From Streptomyces sp. SCUT-3 (GTDB lineage: Bacteria; Actinomycetota; Actinomycetes; Streptomycetales; Streptomycetaceae): a stretch of 64,000 bases of DNA. The stretch is taken from positions 3,510,501-3,574,500 of the forward strand of contig NZ_CP046907.1 in NCBI RefSeq assembly GCF_014083985.1. The letters are read 5' to 3'. A model generated the notes under the pieces. The model saw only the letters and a program-made list of their open reading frames with translations, did not search any database and was not told the DNA's origin. The position numbers and the translations under genes are program-made. Below are positions 36,289-44,995 of the stretch, in pieces; within the stretch, counting starts at the first letter, position 1; each line of letters opens with the position of its first letter.

Positions 36289-38940
36289 GTGGCGGGCAAG
36301 TCCCCCGGCAGGGCGGATCAGCAGAAGTCGTCGGGGGAGACGGCGGAGGAGCCGAAGGATCCCCGACTCGAGGCCTTCCGCGAGCCGGACGAGGGTGAGG
36401 AAGCGACCGGCACGGCGACCCTCCACCTGAGGGCCTCGGCCCCGGACGGGGCGGCGCCCGCGGACACGGTGCCGGCGCAGGCGTCGTCCGCGGACGACGA
36501 GGCGGACCGGGGAACGGGCCGCGGGGCCGACGACGAGACCTCCGGCGTCGACGCCCCGTCCGGAAAACCCGCGCCGGGCGACGCGGACCCGTCGGACGCC
36601 GCGGACGGAGAGCGCGCGGCCGACGTGCCGGACGAACCCGAGCCGGACACGACCGGGTCGGATGCCGCTGAGTCGGACGCCGCCCCGACGGCCGGTGCCG
36701 ACGAGACCGGGGCCGACGAGACCGGGGCCGACGACGAGAGCGAGCCGGGGGCCGCAGCGGAGGCCAAGGGCGACAGCGGTACCGCCGATGCCGCCCCCGC
36801 GCCGTCACCGGCGCACCAGAAGGCCACAGGCGGCCCGGAGAAGGCCTTGAAGGGCGAAGACGCACCCGAGGTCGGGGAGGGCGCCAAAAGGGCCTCAGAA
36901 GGCGACGGAGGCTCCTCGGAGGGCAGGTCGACCGCCGATGCGGACGACGCCGAGGAGAAGCCTGTCCCCGCGGCTCCCGCAACGATGCAGTTGAGGATCC
37001 CGCCCCGGGAGGAGTCTGCCTCCGGGAGCCCCCGAGATGCCTCTGCCTCCGACGCGGAGGGAGCTGCGGACCCGGAGACGGACGCGGACGACCCGGCCCC
37101 GGCCCCGGCTCCGGCCGCGACCGGTCCGGACGAGGTGGAGGCCGAGAAGGCCGCCGTCGAGACGGATGACGCGGACACCTTCACGGCCTCCCCGTCCGGT
37201 TCGGCCAACAAGTCCGACAAGGCCGACAATTCAGGCAAGGTAGAGGAGGGTGCTGCCGACGAGTCGTCGGCCAAGGCTGCGGCCACCTCCGCCGAGAAGC
37301 CTGCAGTTGCCGAAAAGGCAAAATCCGGATCGAAAGCCGACAAGGCCGACGAACCCTCTGGTGACCCCGAGGCGAAGGACGCTCCCGCGAAGGGCGAGTC
37401 CGACCCCGTCTCGGACAGGTCCGGCCCGGGCCAGACGAAGCCTGCCCCGACGTGGGCCAAGGCTGCCGCCGCTCCGGCCGGGACCAAGGCCGGACCCGGC
37501 GCCGAGGCCAAGACCGGCACCAAGGGCGGCACCGAAGCCAAGGGCGGTCCCGAGGCCAAGGGCGGTGCCGGGGCGGCCCCGGCCATCGTCCACCCCGCGC
37601 CGAGGGCGTCGGAGCCCCCGCCCGTGGAGCGCACCAGGCAGCAGCCGCTGCCGCCCGTTCCCGGTGCGCCCCTGCAGTTGCTGGCCGAGCTGACCAACAC
37701 TCCGCCGCCGCCGGAGACCCCGCTGCGCACGTTCGTGCGCCGGGTCAAGATCTGGACTCCGCTGGTCCTGCTGCTCGTGCTGCTCATCGGCGTGGCCCAG
37801 ATGCTCCGCCCGCTGCCGCAGCCCGCCCTGACGCTCACCGCCGCCGACTCCTACACCTTCGAGGGCGGAAAACCGTCGATCCCCTGGCCGGACTCCGGCC
37901 AGGCGGCGCTCGACGTCGAGGGGCTGGGCACTTTCGGCAGCAGCGGTGAGCAGAAGCCGGTGCCGATCGCCAGTGTGGCGAAGACGATGACGGCCTACGT
38001 CATCCTCAAGGACCGCCCGATCAAGCCCGGTTCCAAGGGTGCGATGCTCACCATGGACAAGCAGGCGGCAGAGGACTCCGGCCTGAGCTCCGAGGGCGAG
38101 TCGACGATCAACGTCACCGAGGGTCAGAAGATCAGCCAGTACGAGGCACTGGAAGACCTGATGATCGCCTCGGCCAACAACATCGCCCGTTACCTGGCGC
38201 GTTGGGACGCCGGTTCCGAGGAGGCCTTCGTCAAGAAGATGAACGAGGCGGCCGCGGAAATCGGCATGGAGGACACGACCTACACGGACCCGAGCGGCCT
38301 GAAGTCGACGACCGTCAGCACGGCCGTCGACCAGGTGAAGCTGGCCAAGAAGGTCATGGACTTCCCCGTCTTCCGGGAGATCGTGGACAAGGGCTCCTAC
38401 ACCCCGTCCGGCTACAACTCCGTCCAGTACAACTGGAACACCCTGATCAACGACCCGGGTGTGAACGGCATCAAGACCGGCTCCAGCACCGCCGCCGGCG
38501 GAAACCTCCTGTTCTCGGCGAAGCAGCCGGTCGACGGGACCGAGCAGCTGATCGTGGGTGCGGTCCTCGGCCAGTACGACACCCCGATCCTCGGCTCGGC
38601 GATCAACGCCAGCCGTGAGCTGATCAAGACCGGCCAGGAGGCCCTGACCTCCGCCGCGATCCTGAAGAAGGGCGACGTCGTCGGCTACGTCGACGACGGC
38701 CTCGGCGGACGGACGCCCGTCGTGGTGACGAAGGACGTCAGCGCGGTCGGCTGGCCGGGCCTGGAGGTGAAGATCGCCGCCGAGGAGTCCGAGAAGGGCG
38801 TGCCGGGCACGGCGAAGGCCGGCACGAAGGTCGGCACGCTCACGGTCGGCGACGGCCCCGGACAGGTCAAGGTCCCCGTGGCCCTGGAGACGGCCTTGGA
38901 GGAGCCCTCCATCGGCGCCCGTCTGACCCGGATCCTCTGA
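36289..38940 (+). CDS. D-alanyl-D-alanine carboxypeptidase (penicillin-binding protein) with long acidic N-terminal tail
   Basis: 883 residues from GTG 36289, which has a perfect AGGAGG 5 bp upstream. Residues 1-488 are disordered, very rich in Asp/Glu/Ala/Ser/Lys/Pro, and would be cytoplasmic. One membrane helix follows (WTPLVLLLVLLIGVAQML, ~489-506), then an extracellular D,D-peptidase domain with the three serine-enzyme motifs: SVAK (~562), SAN (~627) and KTG (~729). It trims the terminal D-Ala of peptidoglycan side chains. The tail is far longer than in typical DacA proteins and may be a phosphorylation or scaffold region. A strong terminator follows. Confidence 0.92.
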   Translation: MAGKSPGRADQQKSSGETAEEPKDPRLEAFREPDEGEEATGTATLHLRASAPDGAAPADTVPAQASSADDEADRGTGRGADDETSGVDAPSGKPAPGDADPSDAADGERAADVPDEPEPDTTGSDAAESDAAPTAGADETGADETGADDESEPGAAAEAKGDSGTADAAPAPSPAHQKATGGPEKALKGEDAPEVGEGAKRASEGDGGSSEGRSTADADDAEEKPVPAAPATMQLRIPPREESASGSPRDASASDAEGAADPETDADDPAPAPAPAATGPDEVEAEKAAVETDDADTFTASPSGSANKSDKADNSGKVEEGAADESSAKAAATSAEKPAVAEKAKSGSKADKADEPSGDPEAKDAPAKGESDPVSDRSGPGQTKPAPTWAKAAAAPAGTKAGPGAEAKTGTKGGTEAKGGPEAKGGAGAAPAIVHPAPRASEPPPVERTRQQPLPPVPGAPLQLLAELTNTPPPPETPLRTFVRRVKIWTPLVLLLVLLIGVAQMLRPLPQPALTLTAADSYTFEGGKPSIPWPDSGQAALDVEGLGTFGSSGEQKPVPIASVAKTMTAYVILKDRPIKPGSKGAMLTMDKQAAEDSGLSSEGESTINVTEGQKISQYEALEDLMIASANNIARYLARWDAGSEEAFVKKMNEAAAEIGMEDTTYTDPSGLKSTTVSTAVDQVKLAKKVMDFPVFREIVDKGSYTPSGYNSVQYNWNTLINDPGVNGIKTGSSTAAGGNLLFSAKQPVDGTEQLIVGAVLGQYDTPILGSAINASRELIKTGQEALTSAAILKKGDVVGYVDDGLGGRTPVVVTKDVSAVGWPGLEVKIAAEESEKGVPGTAKAGTKVGTLTVGDGPGQVKVPVALETALEEPSIGARLTRIL

Positions 38941-38962
38941 CCGGTTCCCGTTCGGTCGACCT

Positions 38963-38995
38963 GCGGCCCCGGCGCTCCACGAGCGCCGGGGCCGC
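38963..38995 (+). terminator. hairpin terminator after the carboxypeptidase gene
   Basis: A perfect 14-bp stem, GCGGCCCCGGCGCT / AGCGCCGGGGCCGC, with loop CCACG, 22 bp past the stop. Confidence 0.85.
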
Positions 38996-39134
38996 CCCGT
39001 TCCTGGCCCGCCCACCGCCCGTCATCCGTTCCGGCAGGCGTCCCGCCGGACCCGGTCCCCCCGGAACCGATTCCACGATTTCGTGGCGGTCGGGTCCGTA
39101 TCGGCGATATTGAGCGTGGGAGTTCATTGAGTCG

Positions 39135-39377
39135 GTGCTGCGGCGACGGGTGGCCCGTCCAGAGGAGCGGGCGCCGACCGCAGAGCCTTGCGAGCCGGTC
39201 GGCGAGGTCCTCCGGGGCCACGCCCGGCTCCGGAGGCTCCACCGCAACTACGAGAAACTGTTTGGGCTGTCACGGTTGACGATCCGACAGGCCATGGTGG
39301 ACTCGAACACCCTGCCTGGCGTCGGCTCGGACGGAACCGGGCATTACCTCCGCTCGAAACCGCTCGCGGCAGCCTGA
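39135..39377 (+). pseudogene. possible GntR-family HTH remnant
   Basis: About 80 codons. The stretch 'NYEKLFGLSRLTIRQAMVD', followed by 'GTGHYLRSKPLAA', looks like the recognition helix and wing of a GntR regulator (compare the SRMTVRQAL pattern). The N-terminal helix is poorly matched and the effector domain is missing. Probably a decayed fragment left at a recombination point before the WXG cassette. Confidence 0.35.
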
Positions 39378-39396
39378 ACCGGCACCGAGCACCCTC

Positions 39397-39681
39397 TCAG
39401 AAGCCCTCGACAGCCGTCAGCGCGAACGTCAAGGGCAGAGTGACGCCGGCGAGTGCGGCTGCCGTCGCAGACATTCCCGCACGGATCTCCCGCTTGCCCC
39501 GGAAGCCCAAATAAGCAGCGACCAAAGGAAAGATGCAGCACACAAGGAAGCTGAAGTGCCAGCCTTCTTCCTTGATGAAGAAAACCATGCCGGCCAAGCA
39601 GACTGGAACCGACCCGAGGCTCAGGGCACGGCAACGAGTGAGGAAGAGATCGAGCTGGTCGATCCCGTCGAAGAATCCCAT
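39397..39681 (-). CDS. small multi-pass membrane protein (last gene of WXG cassette)
   Basis: 94 residues. Three hydrophobic stretches: SLGSVPVCLAGMVFFI, FSFLVCCIFPLVAAYLGF and GMSATAAALAGVTLPLTFAL. This is the DUF4190-like small membrane protein pattern, with GFRGKREIR between helices 2 and 3. It is 21 bp downstream of the WXG-type gene on the same strand and so in the same operon. Function unknown; a role in export or immunity of the WXG protein is a guess from position. Confidence 0.65.
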   Translation of the reverse strand: MGFFDGIDQLDLFLTRCRALSLGSVPVCLAGMVFFIKEEGWHFSFLVCCIFPLVAAYLGFRGKREIRAGMSATAAALAGVTLPLTFALTAVEGF

Positions 39682-39702
39682 TGATTCGGACCGCCTTTTT
39701 CT

Positions 39703-40836
39703 CTATACCGCTTGGTGGTCGTAGCCGCCGGTGCCTACCTCGGGGAATCCGTCCGCCGCCGAGAAGCCGTTGACAGCGGCGGACATGGTCAAGCCGAGCG
39801 CGCTGAGTGCCGCCGCAACCATGTCGAATGCCTTGGCCGCCTCGCCCCACATCTGCATGATCCGGATGGCTTGTGCCGCGGCCAGGGCGAACAAGGCCAC
39901 CGATGCAGCCTGCCCCCCGACGGGAATCACGTTGACGGCCTGCGCCGCGGCCAGGTTGATCAACCAGATGACGAGCCAGTCGCAGAACATCACCAGGAAC
40001 GATTTGAGGAACTCGGCGAACTGGAAAGCCAGTTGTGCCGCCTGTGCGTAACACTCCTGCAATGATTCGAATGTTTTTTTGATTTCACTCAGCTTATTGC
40101 TGAATTCATCGAAATACACGGCGGCTGCATCGGCGGCGTTGCCGCGCCAGGTGAGACCGATGTTCCGGTTGCCTTTATTTAAATTAGCAGCCGCTGTATC
40201 GCAGAATGATGCGAGGTTCCCCCATGTTTCGGCGCATTCATTGTACTTGTTCCAGTCTCCGAAAACCCAATTCGTCACGGTGGCGAAGGGGTCGAAGCCG
40301 AACAGCAGCTTGGATGCCTCTACTGCCATTGCCGAGGGGCTGCCCAGGTCGAGGGCGCTGCCGAGCGTTTTCTGTACCGGATTCATTCCGTACTCGTCCG
40401 CATGGCCCGACGCGTAATTTGCGAAGGGGTTATTACTATCCCCGTCCGGCTTCTTCAGATGGTTCGTCGCGTCGCTGTTGTCGGAGAAATCTTGCGGGTC
40501 GCCCTCGGGGCTGCTGGCTGGCGCCTTGGAGCCCTGGTGCAAGGAATCAATTCTGGCAGCCTCGTTCCTGTCCGTCTCCCGGTAATAATCGGCTGAGCGC
40601 TCCAGTTCCTTCTTGGATGACTCCAGAACTTTCTGAACCTTCTCCAGGGATTTCTTGGCCTCGTGCACGTAACTGTCATGATCACCCGCGACGAGGTCCC
40701 ACAGATCTCCACCCCCTGACTTCTCGATCTGTGCGTAATTATTTGTGTACGAGATGGCCTGCGCGCTGCCGTCCGCCGCGCGTCCCACCAACTTCGAAAA
40801 GCTGTCGATCGCACCGGGTTCTACGCGGAAATTCAA
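39703..40836 (-). CDS. WXG/ESX-like putative type VII secretion substrate
   Basis: 377 residues from TTG 40836 behind GGGGGAG. Two helical hairpin regions are present. The first (~1-95) starts 'VEPGAIDSFSKLVGRAAD' and is a coiled coil. The second (~205-280) has the WXG-type turn 'LTWRGNAADAAAVYFDEF' followed by 'KLSEIKKTFESLQECYAQAA'. A hydrophobic segment (LVMFCDWLVIWLINLAAAQAV) and a second one near 315-335 follow. Codon use is AT-richer than its neighbours. This fits the WXG100 / LXG-like cassettes of Streptomyces. No ESX secretion machinery is in the window. Confidence 0.75.
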   Translation of the reverse strand: MNFRVEPGAIDSFSKLVGRAADGSAQAISYTNNYAQIEKSGGGDLWDLVAGDHDSYVHEAKKSLEKVQKVLESSKKELERSADYYRETDRNEAARIDSLHQGSKAPASSPEGDPQDFSDNSDATNHLKKPDGDSNNPFANYASGHADEYGMNPVQKTLGSALDLGSPSAMAVEASKLLFGFDPFATVTNWVFGDWNKYNECAETWGNLASFCDTAAANLNKGNRNIGLTWRGNAADAAAVYFDEFSNKLSEIKKTFESLQECYAQAAQLAFQFAEFLKSFLVMFCDWLVIWLINLAAAQAVNVIPVGGQAASVALFALAAAQAIRIMQMWGEAAKAFDMVAAALSALGLTMSAAVNGFSAADGFPEVGTGGYDHQAV

Positions 40837-40886
40837 ATTCTCCCCCGAATGAACTCATTCCTCAGCCGCCCGGCCGGTGGGGCTGT

Positions 40887-41300
40887 TCAGTACAAGGACC
40901 AGTCGCGGCCGTCGTGACGTGTCTTTTCGCCCGGACGGTTTGGAGCATCTGCGCGCCGCTCATCATCGAGTTGCTGTTGCTCCTTCGCGAGCAGGTGTTC
41001 CCCCTCTGCAGCGAGTGCGTCGCGCTCACTGTCGGACATGGAGGCCCACTTCTCGGCGAGCGGGGCCGACTGCTCCACCGCCTGTTCGGCGTAAGCCGAC
41101 ACGTTGGCTGCATCACGCAGTCCCGTGCGTCCGGAGAGCACACCCTGTGCCATCTCCTTGAGCGCGTCTCCCCCCAAGCCCGAGGCGAGGTGCTCCAAGG
41201 ACCGTCGCAGGATTTTTGCCTGGGCCGGGTCATGCTGGGTCATTTCCAGGAACTCGGAGTCGTCCACCGGCTTGTGAGGGTGCTTGGAGGTGCTGCCCAC
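40887..41300 (-). CDS. small hydrophilic protein, first gene of WXG cassette
   Basis: 137 residues from GTG 41300 with GAAGGGG 5 bp upstream. Highly charged and helical: 'FLEMTQHDPAQAKILRRSLEHLASG', 'LAEKWASMSDSERDALAAEGEHLLAKEQQQ'. No signal peptide or membrane segment. It lies 50 bp upstream of the WXG-type gene and is probably co-transcribed. It may be a chaperone or helical partner of the WXG protein, by position only. Confidence 0.65.
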   Translation of the reverse strand: MGSTSKHPHKPVDDSEFLEMTQHDPAQAKILRRSLEHLASGLGGDALKEMAQGVLSGRTGLRDAANVSAYAEQAVEQSAPLAEKWASMSDSERDALAAEGEHLLAKEQQQLDDERRADAPNRPGEKTRHDGRDWSLY

Positions 41301-41727
41301 GGGTACCCCTTCAAGTAGGTCTGACCTGTTTGGCCCAGCGTCAGCCTACTGACCGTCCGGGTCCTGCCGGCGCCATTACCGGCAAGATGCGCCTCACCGC
41401 GTCGGTCCGGGAGTCGCCCCGTGTGTCGAAGCGGGCTACGACGGGAGCCTTGTCAGGAGGGTGCCGTCCGTCATGCGCGACCCCGCCGTGCCGCATAGCG
41501 CTGCCGGTCGGCACATCCACAGGCAATGCCGTCACTGATCACTCCAGCACGTCCCCACTCCCATCCGCTATTCTGTCCTCGGCACCTCTCCCAGCCGTAC
41601 CCAGGAGGAGTCGGGGACAGTACATGCAACCCCGCCGTCTGAGGCCGAGAGTCGGGCGCCACCGACGTGCAGTGATCTTTGGAAGAGGCTCCCGGCGGAG
41701 GTTCCTCCAAGGTTCTCCACACGTCCC
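41301..41727. other. spacer between WXG cassette and tRNA-Arg
   Basis: 427 bp, less GC-rich than the surroundings. Short frames on both strands lack ribosome sites and family resemblance. It must contain the promoters for the WXG operon (minus) and the tRNA (plus). Confidence 0.4.
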
Positions 41728-41800
41728 GCCTCAGTAGCTCAGGGGATAGAGCACCGCTCTCCTAAAGCGGGTGTCGCAGGTTCGAATCCTGCCTGGGGCA
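41728..41800 (+). tRNA. tRNA-Arg (anticodon CCU)
   Basis: A complete cloverleaf of 73 nt without encoded CCA. Acceptor GCCTCAG pairs with CTGGGGC. The anticodon stem CCGCT/AGCGG encloses loop CTCCTAA (anticodon CCT), and the T arm is GCAGG-TTCGAAT-CCTGC. Its 3' part, from the anticodon loop on, is the left half of the element's attachment repeat, so the integrated element restores an intact tRNA. Confidence 0.97.
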
Positions 41801-41858
41801 CACAGTCCGACCAGCACGAAGCCCCGGCCCGATCAGGGTCCGGGGCTTTTCCGTGCCG
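41759..41858. repeat. attL: left 100-bp direct repeat of the AICE
   Basis: Identical base for base to 55349-55448. It spans the tRNA from the anticodon loop to its 3' end plus 58 bp beyond, including the tRNA terminator. The integrase gene ends 21 bp further in. Confidence 0.95.
41820..41850 (+). terminator. rho-independent terminator of tRNA-Arg
   Basis: AGCCCCGGCCC-GATCA-GGGTCCGGGGCT (one bulge) followed by TTTT. It also occurs in the right repeat (55410-55440). Confidence 0.85.
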
Positions 41859-41878
41859 CCTGACATCCACAGGTGACA

Positions 41879-43021
41879 TCAACGGCGGCGTCTGAGCAGC
41901 CGGTCCATGTGGCTGATCGCCTCCCGCTGCGTGTCCTGGACCACGTGCGTGTACACGTCCATGGTGATGCTGATCTGGCTGTGGCCCAGGATCTCCATCA
42001 CCACCCGGGGTGCCACCCCGGCAGCGGTCAGCAGCGTCGCGCAGCCGTGCCGGGCGTCGTGCAGCCGGATGACCCGAAGGCCGGCGTTCTCGGCGACCCG
42101 GGTGAACGAGCGGTACAGGTTCCGCGGCTCGACCGGACGGCCGGTGCGGGTGGTGAACACGTATCCCGACTCCTGCCAGGCCGCCCCCGCGCGCTCACGA
42201 GCAGCCGCCTGCCGCATCCGGTGCCACCGCAGGGGAGCGACGCACATCGCCGGGAGGGGCACCACTCGGCGGCGCCGGCCTTTCGGGTCGTCGTCGTAGA
42301 GCACGCCCCGACGGCGCTGCGTCTGACCCTGCACGGCCAGGACGCGGTTCTCCAGGTCGATGTTCTCCCAGCGCAGGCCCACGATCTCCCCGCGCCGCAG
42401 TCCCATGGCGATGGCCAGGACGAACGCCGCGTACAGCGGATCGGTCCGGGCGGCGGCGAGGAACGTCAGCGTCTCGTCCAGGGACCAGGGCGACAGCTCC
42501 CTGGAACGGGGTCGGGGAGGCTCCACCAGCTTCGCCACGTTGCGGGTGATCAGCTCTTCCCGGCAGGCGGCCGAGAGCGCGGTGCGCAGCACGCGGTGGG
42601 ACTCCTTGGCAGTGGCCGGCGTCGTCCGCTTCTCCACGGCGGTGAGGAAGCGGCGCACGTCGGCCACGCCCAGCGACTCCAGCCGCTTGGAGCCGAGCAG
42701 CGGCACGAGGTAGAGCCGCACGTGCGATTCGTACTTGTCGTAGGTGCTCAGCTTCCGCCGTGGCCGTACGACCTGCTCCAGCCAGTACGGCAGCCACTCG
42801 GAGAGCTTGGCCGAGCGGGTGGGGGTGGGGATGCCGTTGCGGTCGCGGGCGAGCAGTTCGTGGCGCTTGCGGTCGCACTCGTCCCAGGTCTTGCCGTAGG
42901 CGAACTTGCGGGCGCGGGTGCCGTCGGGCTGGAGGACGTACACGGCGGCCTGGTAGCGGCCGTCGGCGCGCTTGGTGATGGTGCCGGCGCCGTTGGGGTT
43001 GCGCTTGCGCTTGGGGGCCAT
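41879..43021 (-). CDS. int: tyrosine site-specific integrase
   Basis: 380 residues. N-terminal arm-binding and SAM-like core-binding domains (SEWLPYWLEQVVRPRRKLSTYDKYESHVR) precede the catalytic domain. Its residues are visible: Arg in GLRRGEIVGLRW, His-x-x-Arg in LHDARHGCATLL, and the second His/nucleophile region 'ILGHSQISITMDVYTHV' with the Tyr. It integrates and excises the element at tRNA-Arg(CCU). Its ATG overlaps the xis stop by one base, and its stop lies next to attL, the normal AICE layout. Confidence 0.97.
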   Translation of the reverse strand: MAPKRKRNPNGAGTITKRADGRYQAAVYVLQPDGTRARKFAYGKTWDECDRKRHELLARDRNGIPTPTRSAKLSEWLPYWLEQVVRPRRKLSTYDKYESHVRLYLVPLLGSKRLESLGVADVRRFLTAVEKRTTPATAKESHRVLRTALSAACREELITRNVAKLVEPPRPRSRELSPWSLDETLTFLAAARTDPLYAAFVLAIAMGLRRGEIVGLRWENIDLENRVLAVQGQTQRRRGVLYDDDPKGRRRRVVPLPAMCVAPLRWHRMRQAAARERAGAAWQESGYVFTTRTGRPVEPRNLYRSFTRVAENAGLRVIRLHDARHGCATLLTAAGVAPRVVMEILGHSQISITMDVYTHVVQDTQREAISHMDRLLRRRR

Positions 43022-43203
43022 CAGGCAGCCGCCTCCAGTTCTCGGGAGATGTATTCGCGCACGGCCCGGGCCGGGATGCGGCGACAGCGGCCGATGGTGA
43101 TCGAGGGCAGGCGGTGGGAGCGGATCAGGTCGTAGACGGTGGAGCGGCCCAGGCGCAGACGGGCCATCACCTCCGGCACGGTCAGCAGCTCGTCGTCATG
43201 CAC
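43021..43203 (-). CDS. xis: excisionase (MerR-like HTH)
   Basis: 60 residues with one HTH: 'LLTVPEVMARLRLGRSTVYDLIRSHRLPSITIGRCRRIPARAVREYI', the AlpA/Xis-type helix-turn-helix with wing. It directs the integrase towards excision. Its start overlaps the end of the RepSA gene by 8 bp and its end overlaps int, so repSA-xis-int is one translationally coupled operon, as in pSAM2. Confidence 0.93.
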   Translation of the reverse strand: MHDDELLTVPEVMARLRLGRSTVYDLIRSHRLPSITIGRCRRIPARAVREYISRELEAAA

Positions 43204-44533
43204 GGGTGGGCTCTCCTTCGGTTCCGGGTGCGGGTGCGGTGGAGGCGGCGAGCCAGGCTTCGCCGGGGGTCAGGCCGGTGCCGGCGAAGACCCAGTGCGC
43301 CAGGACGTAGGTGGTCTCCTCGTCCTCCTCGGCCGGGCGCTGTGTGCCGTCGAGGGCGGCGAGGGCCTGGGCGCGGCGCCATTGGGCGCGGGCGTCGCGG
43401 AGGGCGCCGAGGGTGGTGGAGTAGCGGCGGGTCTTGGTGGAGAAGTGGCCGCGGAAGCCGAGCATGTGGGCCCAGGCCCGCAGGCGGAGGTGTTCGAGGT
43501 CCTTGCGGGCGCCGAGGGCCCAGGCGGTGCGGATCATCCGCCGGGCGTGGTCGGTGATCTCTGCCTGTGCGAGTTCGGCGAGGAGCTTCAGCGGCCGGTC
43601 CAGGGTGCCGGTCGCCGTCTCGGCGCCCTTGGTGGCGTACTTGGCGATGTAGGCGGCAACGGCCCGGTCGGTCAGGTCGGCCGCGCCGTCGAGGTCGGTG
43701 CCCCGGATGGTGCGTACGTCCAGCTGGCGGCCGAAGGCGAAGGTGTGGGCGCGGCCGTCGACGACCGGGCCGGGTACTTCGGCGGTTGCGGCGGCGGCGC
43801 GGACGGCGTCGGTCAGCAGCTCGGCGGTGGCCCAGGCCGGGGGCGGTGCGTCGCCGCCGGAGGGGCCGTCGAGGCGGATCACGGCGTGGAAGTGGACCGC
43901 GCCGCGCTTTTGGTACTCGGCGACCTTGGCGAACGAGACGCGGGCGTGTTCGGCGAACTCCCGCTGCGGCAGGCCGGCCCGCTTGGCGACCTCCCGGCGC
44001 AGGTAGATGGAGAACCGGCGCCACAGCGCTCCGGCGTGCGCGTTCCACAGCACCGCGGCTTCGTAGTCGTAGGTGTTCGGGTCCAGGGGTGTGCCGAGGA
44101 CGTCGTCCTCCTGGCCGTGGAGGACGCCGCAGCGGCAGCGGCGGACGGTGCAGCCCGGGCCGGTGGGCCGGTTGTGGACCGGGCCGAAGCCGGGGGCGGT
44201 GAAGGTGGCGAACACTCGAGGGTGGGCCGCCACGGTTTCGGGGATGCCTTTGCCGCCGCGCAGTCCGGCGGTGACCAGGTGGAAGGTGTCGCGGCGGTAG
44301 ACCTCCGCGCAGGCCGGGCAGCGGGTGGCCCGGCGGTTGTTGCAGCGCACCAGCAGGTGGCCGGCGGGAAGGTCGGTGGCCTGGAGGTGGTGCAGGATGC
44401 GGCCGATCTCTCCGGTGCGGGTGTTCACCGCGTGCTCGGTGCGGTGGCCGTCCAGCCGCACGGGACGGGTGCAGCCGCCGAGGCCGGACAGTTGCCGCAG
44501 CAGTGCGGGCATGGTGCCGAGCGAGGCCAGCAT
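43196..44533 (-). CDS. repSA: RepSA-type rolling-circle replication initiator
   Basis: 445 residues from ATG 44533. A cysteine-rich zinc region (CNNRRATRCPACAEVYRRD; CTVRRCRCGVLHG) precedes the HUH motif 'GAVHFHAVIRLDG' and a catalytic-Tyr region 'AVAAYIAKYATKGAE'. It nicks the element's origin for rolling-circle replication after excision. The ATG has no ribosome site. The frame is open upstream to ATC-ATC (44575-44570), which sits 5 bp after a perfect AAGGAGG. Starting there would give 459 residues, so a rare ATC start is possible. Confidence 0.9.
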   Translation of the reverse strand: MLASLGTMPALLRQLSGLGGCTRPVRLDGHRTEHAVNTRTGEIGRILHHLQATDLPAGHLLVRCNNRRATRCPACAEVYRRDTFHLVTAGLRGGKGIPETVAAHPRVFATFTAPGFGPVHNRPTGPGCTVRRCRCGVLHGQEDDVLGTPLDPNTYDYEAAVLWNAHAGALWRRFSIYLRREVAKRAGLPQREFAEHARVSFAKVAEYQKRGAVHFHAVIRLDGPSGGDAPPPAWATAELLTDAVRAAAATAEVPGPVVDGRAHTFAFGRQLDVRTIRGTDLDGAADLTDRAVAAYIAKYATKGAETATGTLDRPLKLLAELAQAEITDHARRMIRTAWALGARKDLEHLRLRAWAHMLGFRGHFSTKTRRYSTTLGALRDARAQWRRAQALAALDGTQRPAEEDEETTYVLAHWVFAGTGLTPGEAWLAASTAPAPGTEGEPTRA

Positions 44534-44612
44534 GCCGAGTTCGGGCAGCGGGGGAGGGGTGGTGCGGGTGATGATGGCTTCCTCCTTTTCGGCTTAGGTC
44601 GAGAGGGAGTGC

Positions 44613-44660
44613 GCTCCCGGGGCGGCGGATGCTTGGCGGTATCGAGGCCGCCCCGGGAGC
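44613..44660. terminator. inverted repeat between SpdD-like gene and repSA
   Basis: 14-bp perfect arms, GCTCCCGGGGCGGC (44613-44626) and GCCGCCCCGGGAGC (44647-44660), around a 20-nt loop. It lies just after the minus-strand SpdD-like stop, so it probably ends the spread operon; it could also hide the repSA leader. Confidence 0.6.
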
Positions 44661-44667
44661 GATCTGT

Positions 44668-44970
44668 TCAGTGGTGGTGGCGCTGGTCGCGCAGCGGCGA
44701 GCGCAGGACCACGGCGGCGACCGCGACGGAGACGGCCGTGGCGGCGACGGCGGTCAGCAGTGCGGTGAGGACCACGCCGCCCGCTATCACGGCAATCACC
44801 GCGCCGGCCCCCACGCCCAGCGACGGAGTCAGGCGGCGTACGGGAGTGGGCGGGGCGTCGTGTCGGCAGGAGCAGGTCGGGGCGGGGCCGTGCTGGACCG
44901 GCAGGGCCGGAACCGTGGGGTGGTGGACGGTCGAGGGCGAGGGCATTTCCGGGAGCTTGGGACGGAACAC
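44668..44970 (-). CDS. SpdD-like spread/transfer membrane protein
   Basis: 100 residues from GTG 44970 with GAGGAGA 7 bp upstream. Pro/His-rich N-terminus with CSC, then two hydrophobic helices (GVGAGAVIAVIAGGVVLTALL, TAVAATAVSVAVAAVVL) and a RDQRHHH tail. This matches the small hydrophobic Spd proteins of Streptomyces conjugative elements that help intramycelial spread. Confidence 0.75.
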   Translation of the reverse strand: MFRPKLPEMPSPSTVHHPTVPALPVQHGPAPTCSCRHDAPPTPVRRLTPSLGVGAGAVIAVIAGGVVLTALLTAVAATAVSVAVAAVVLRSPLRDQRHHH

Positions 44971-44995
44971 GAGCGGTCTCCTCTCAGCTACTCGT

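Noticed and set aside
41341-41535. Small minus-strand frame before the tRNA
   Set aside because: No ribosome site and no recognisable features.
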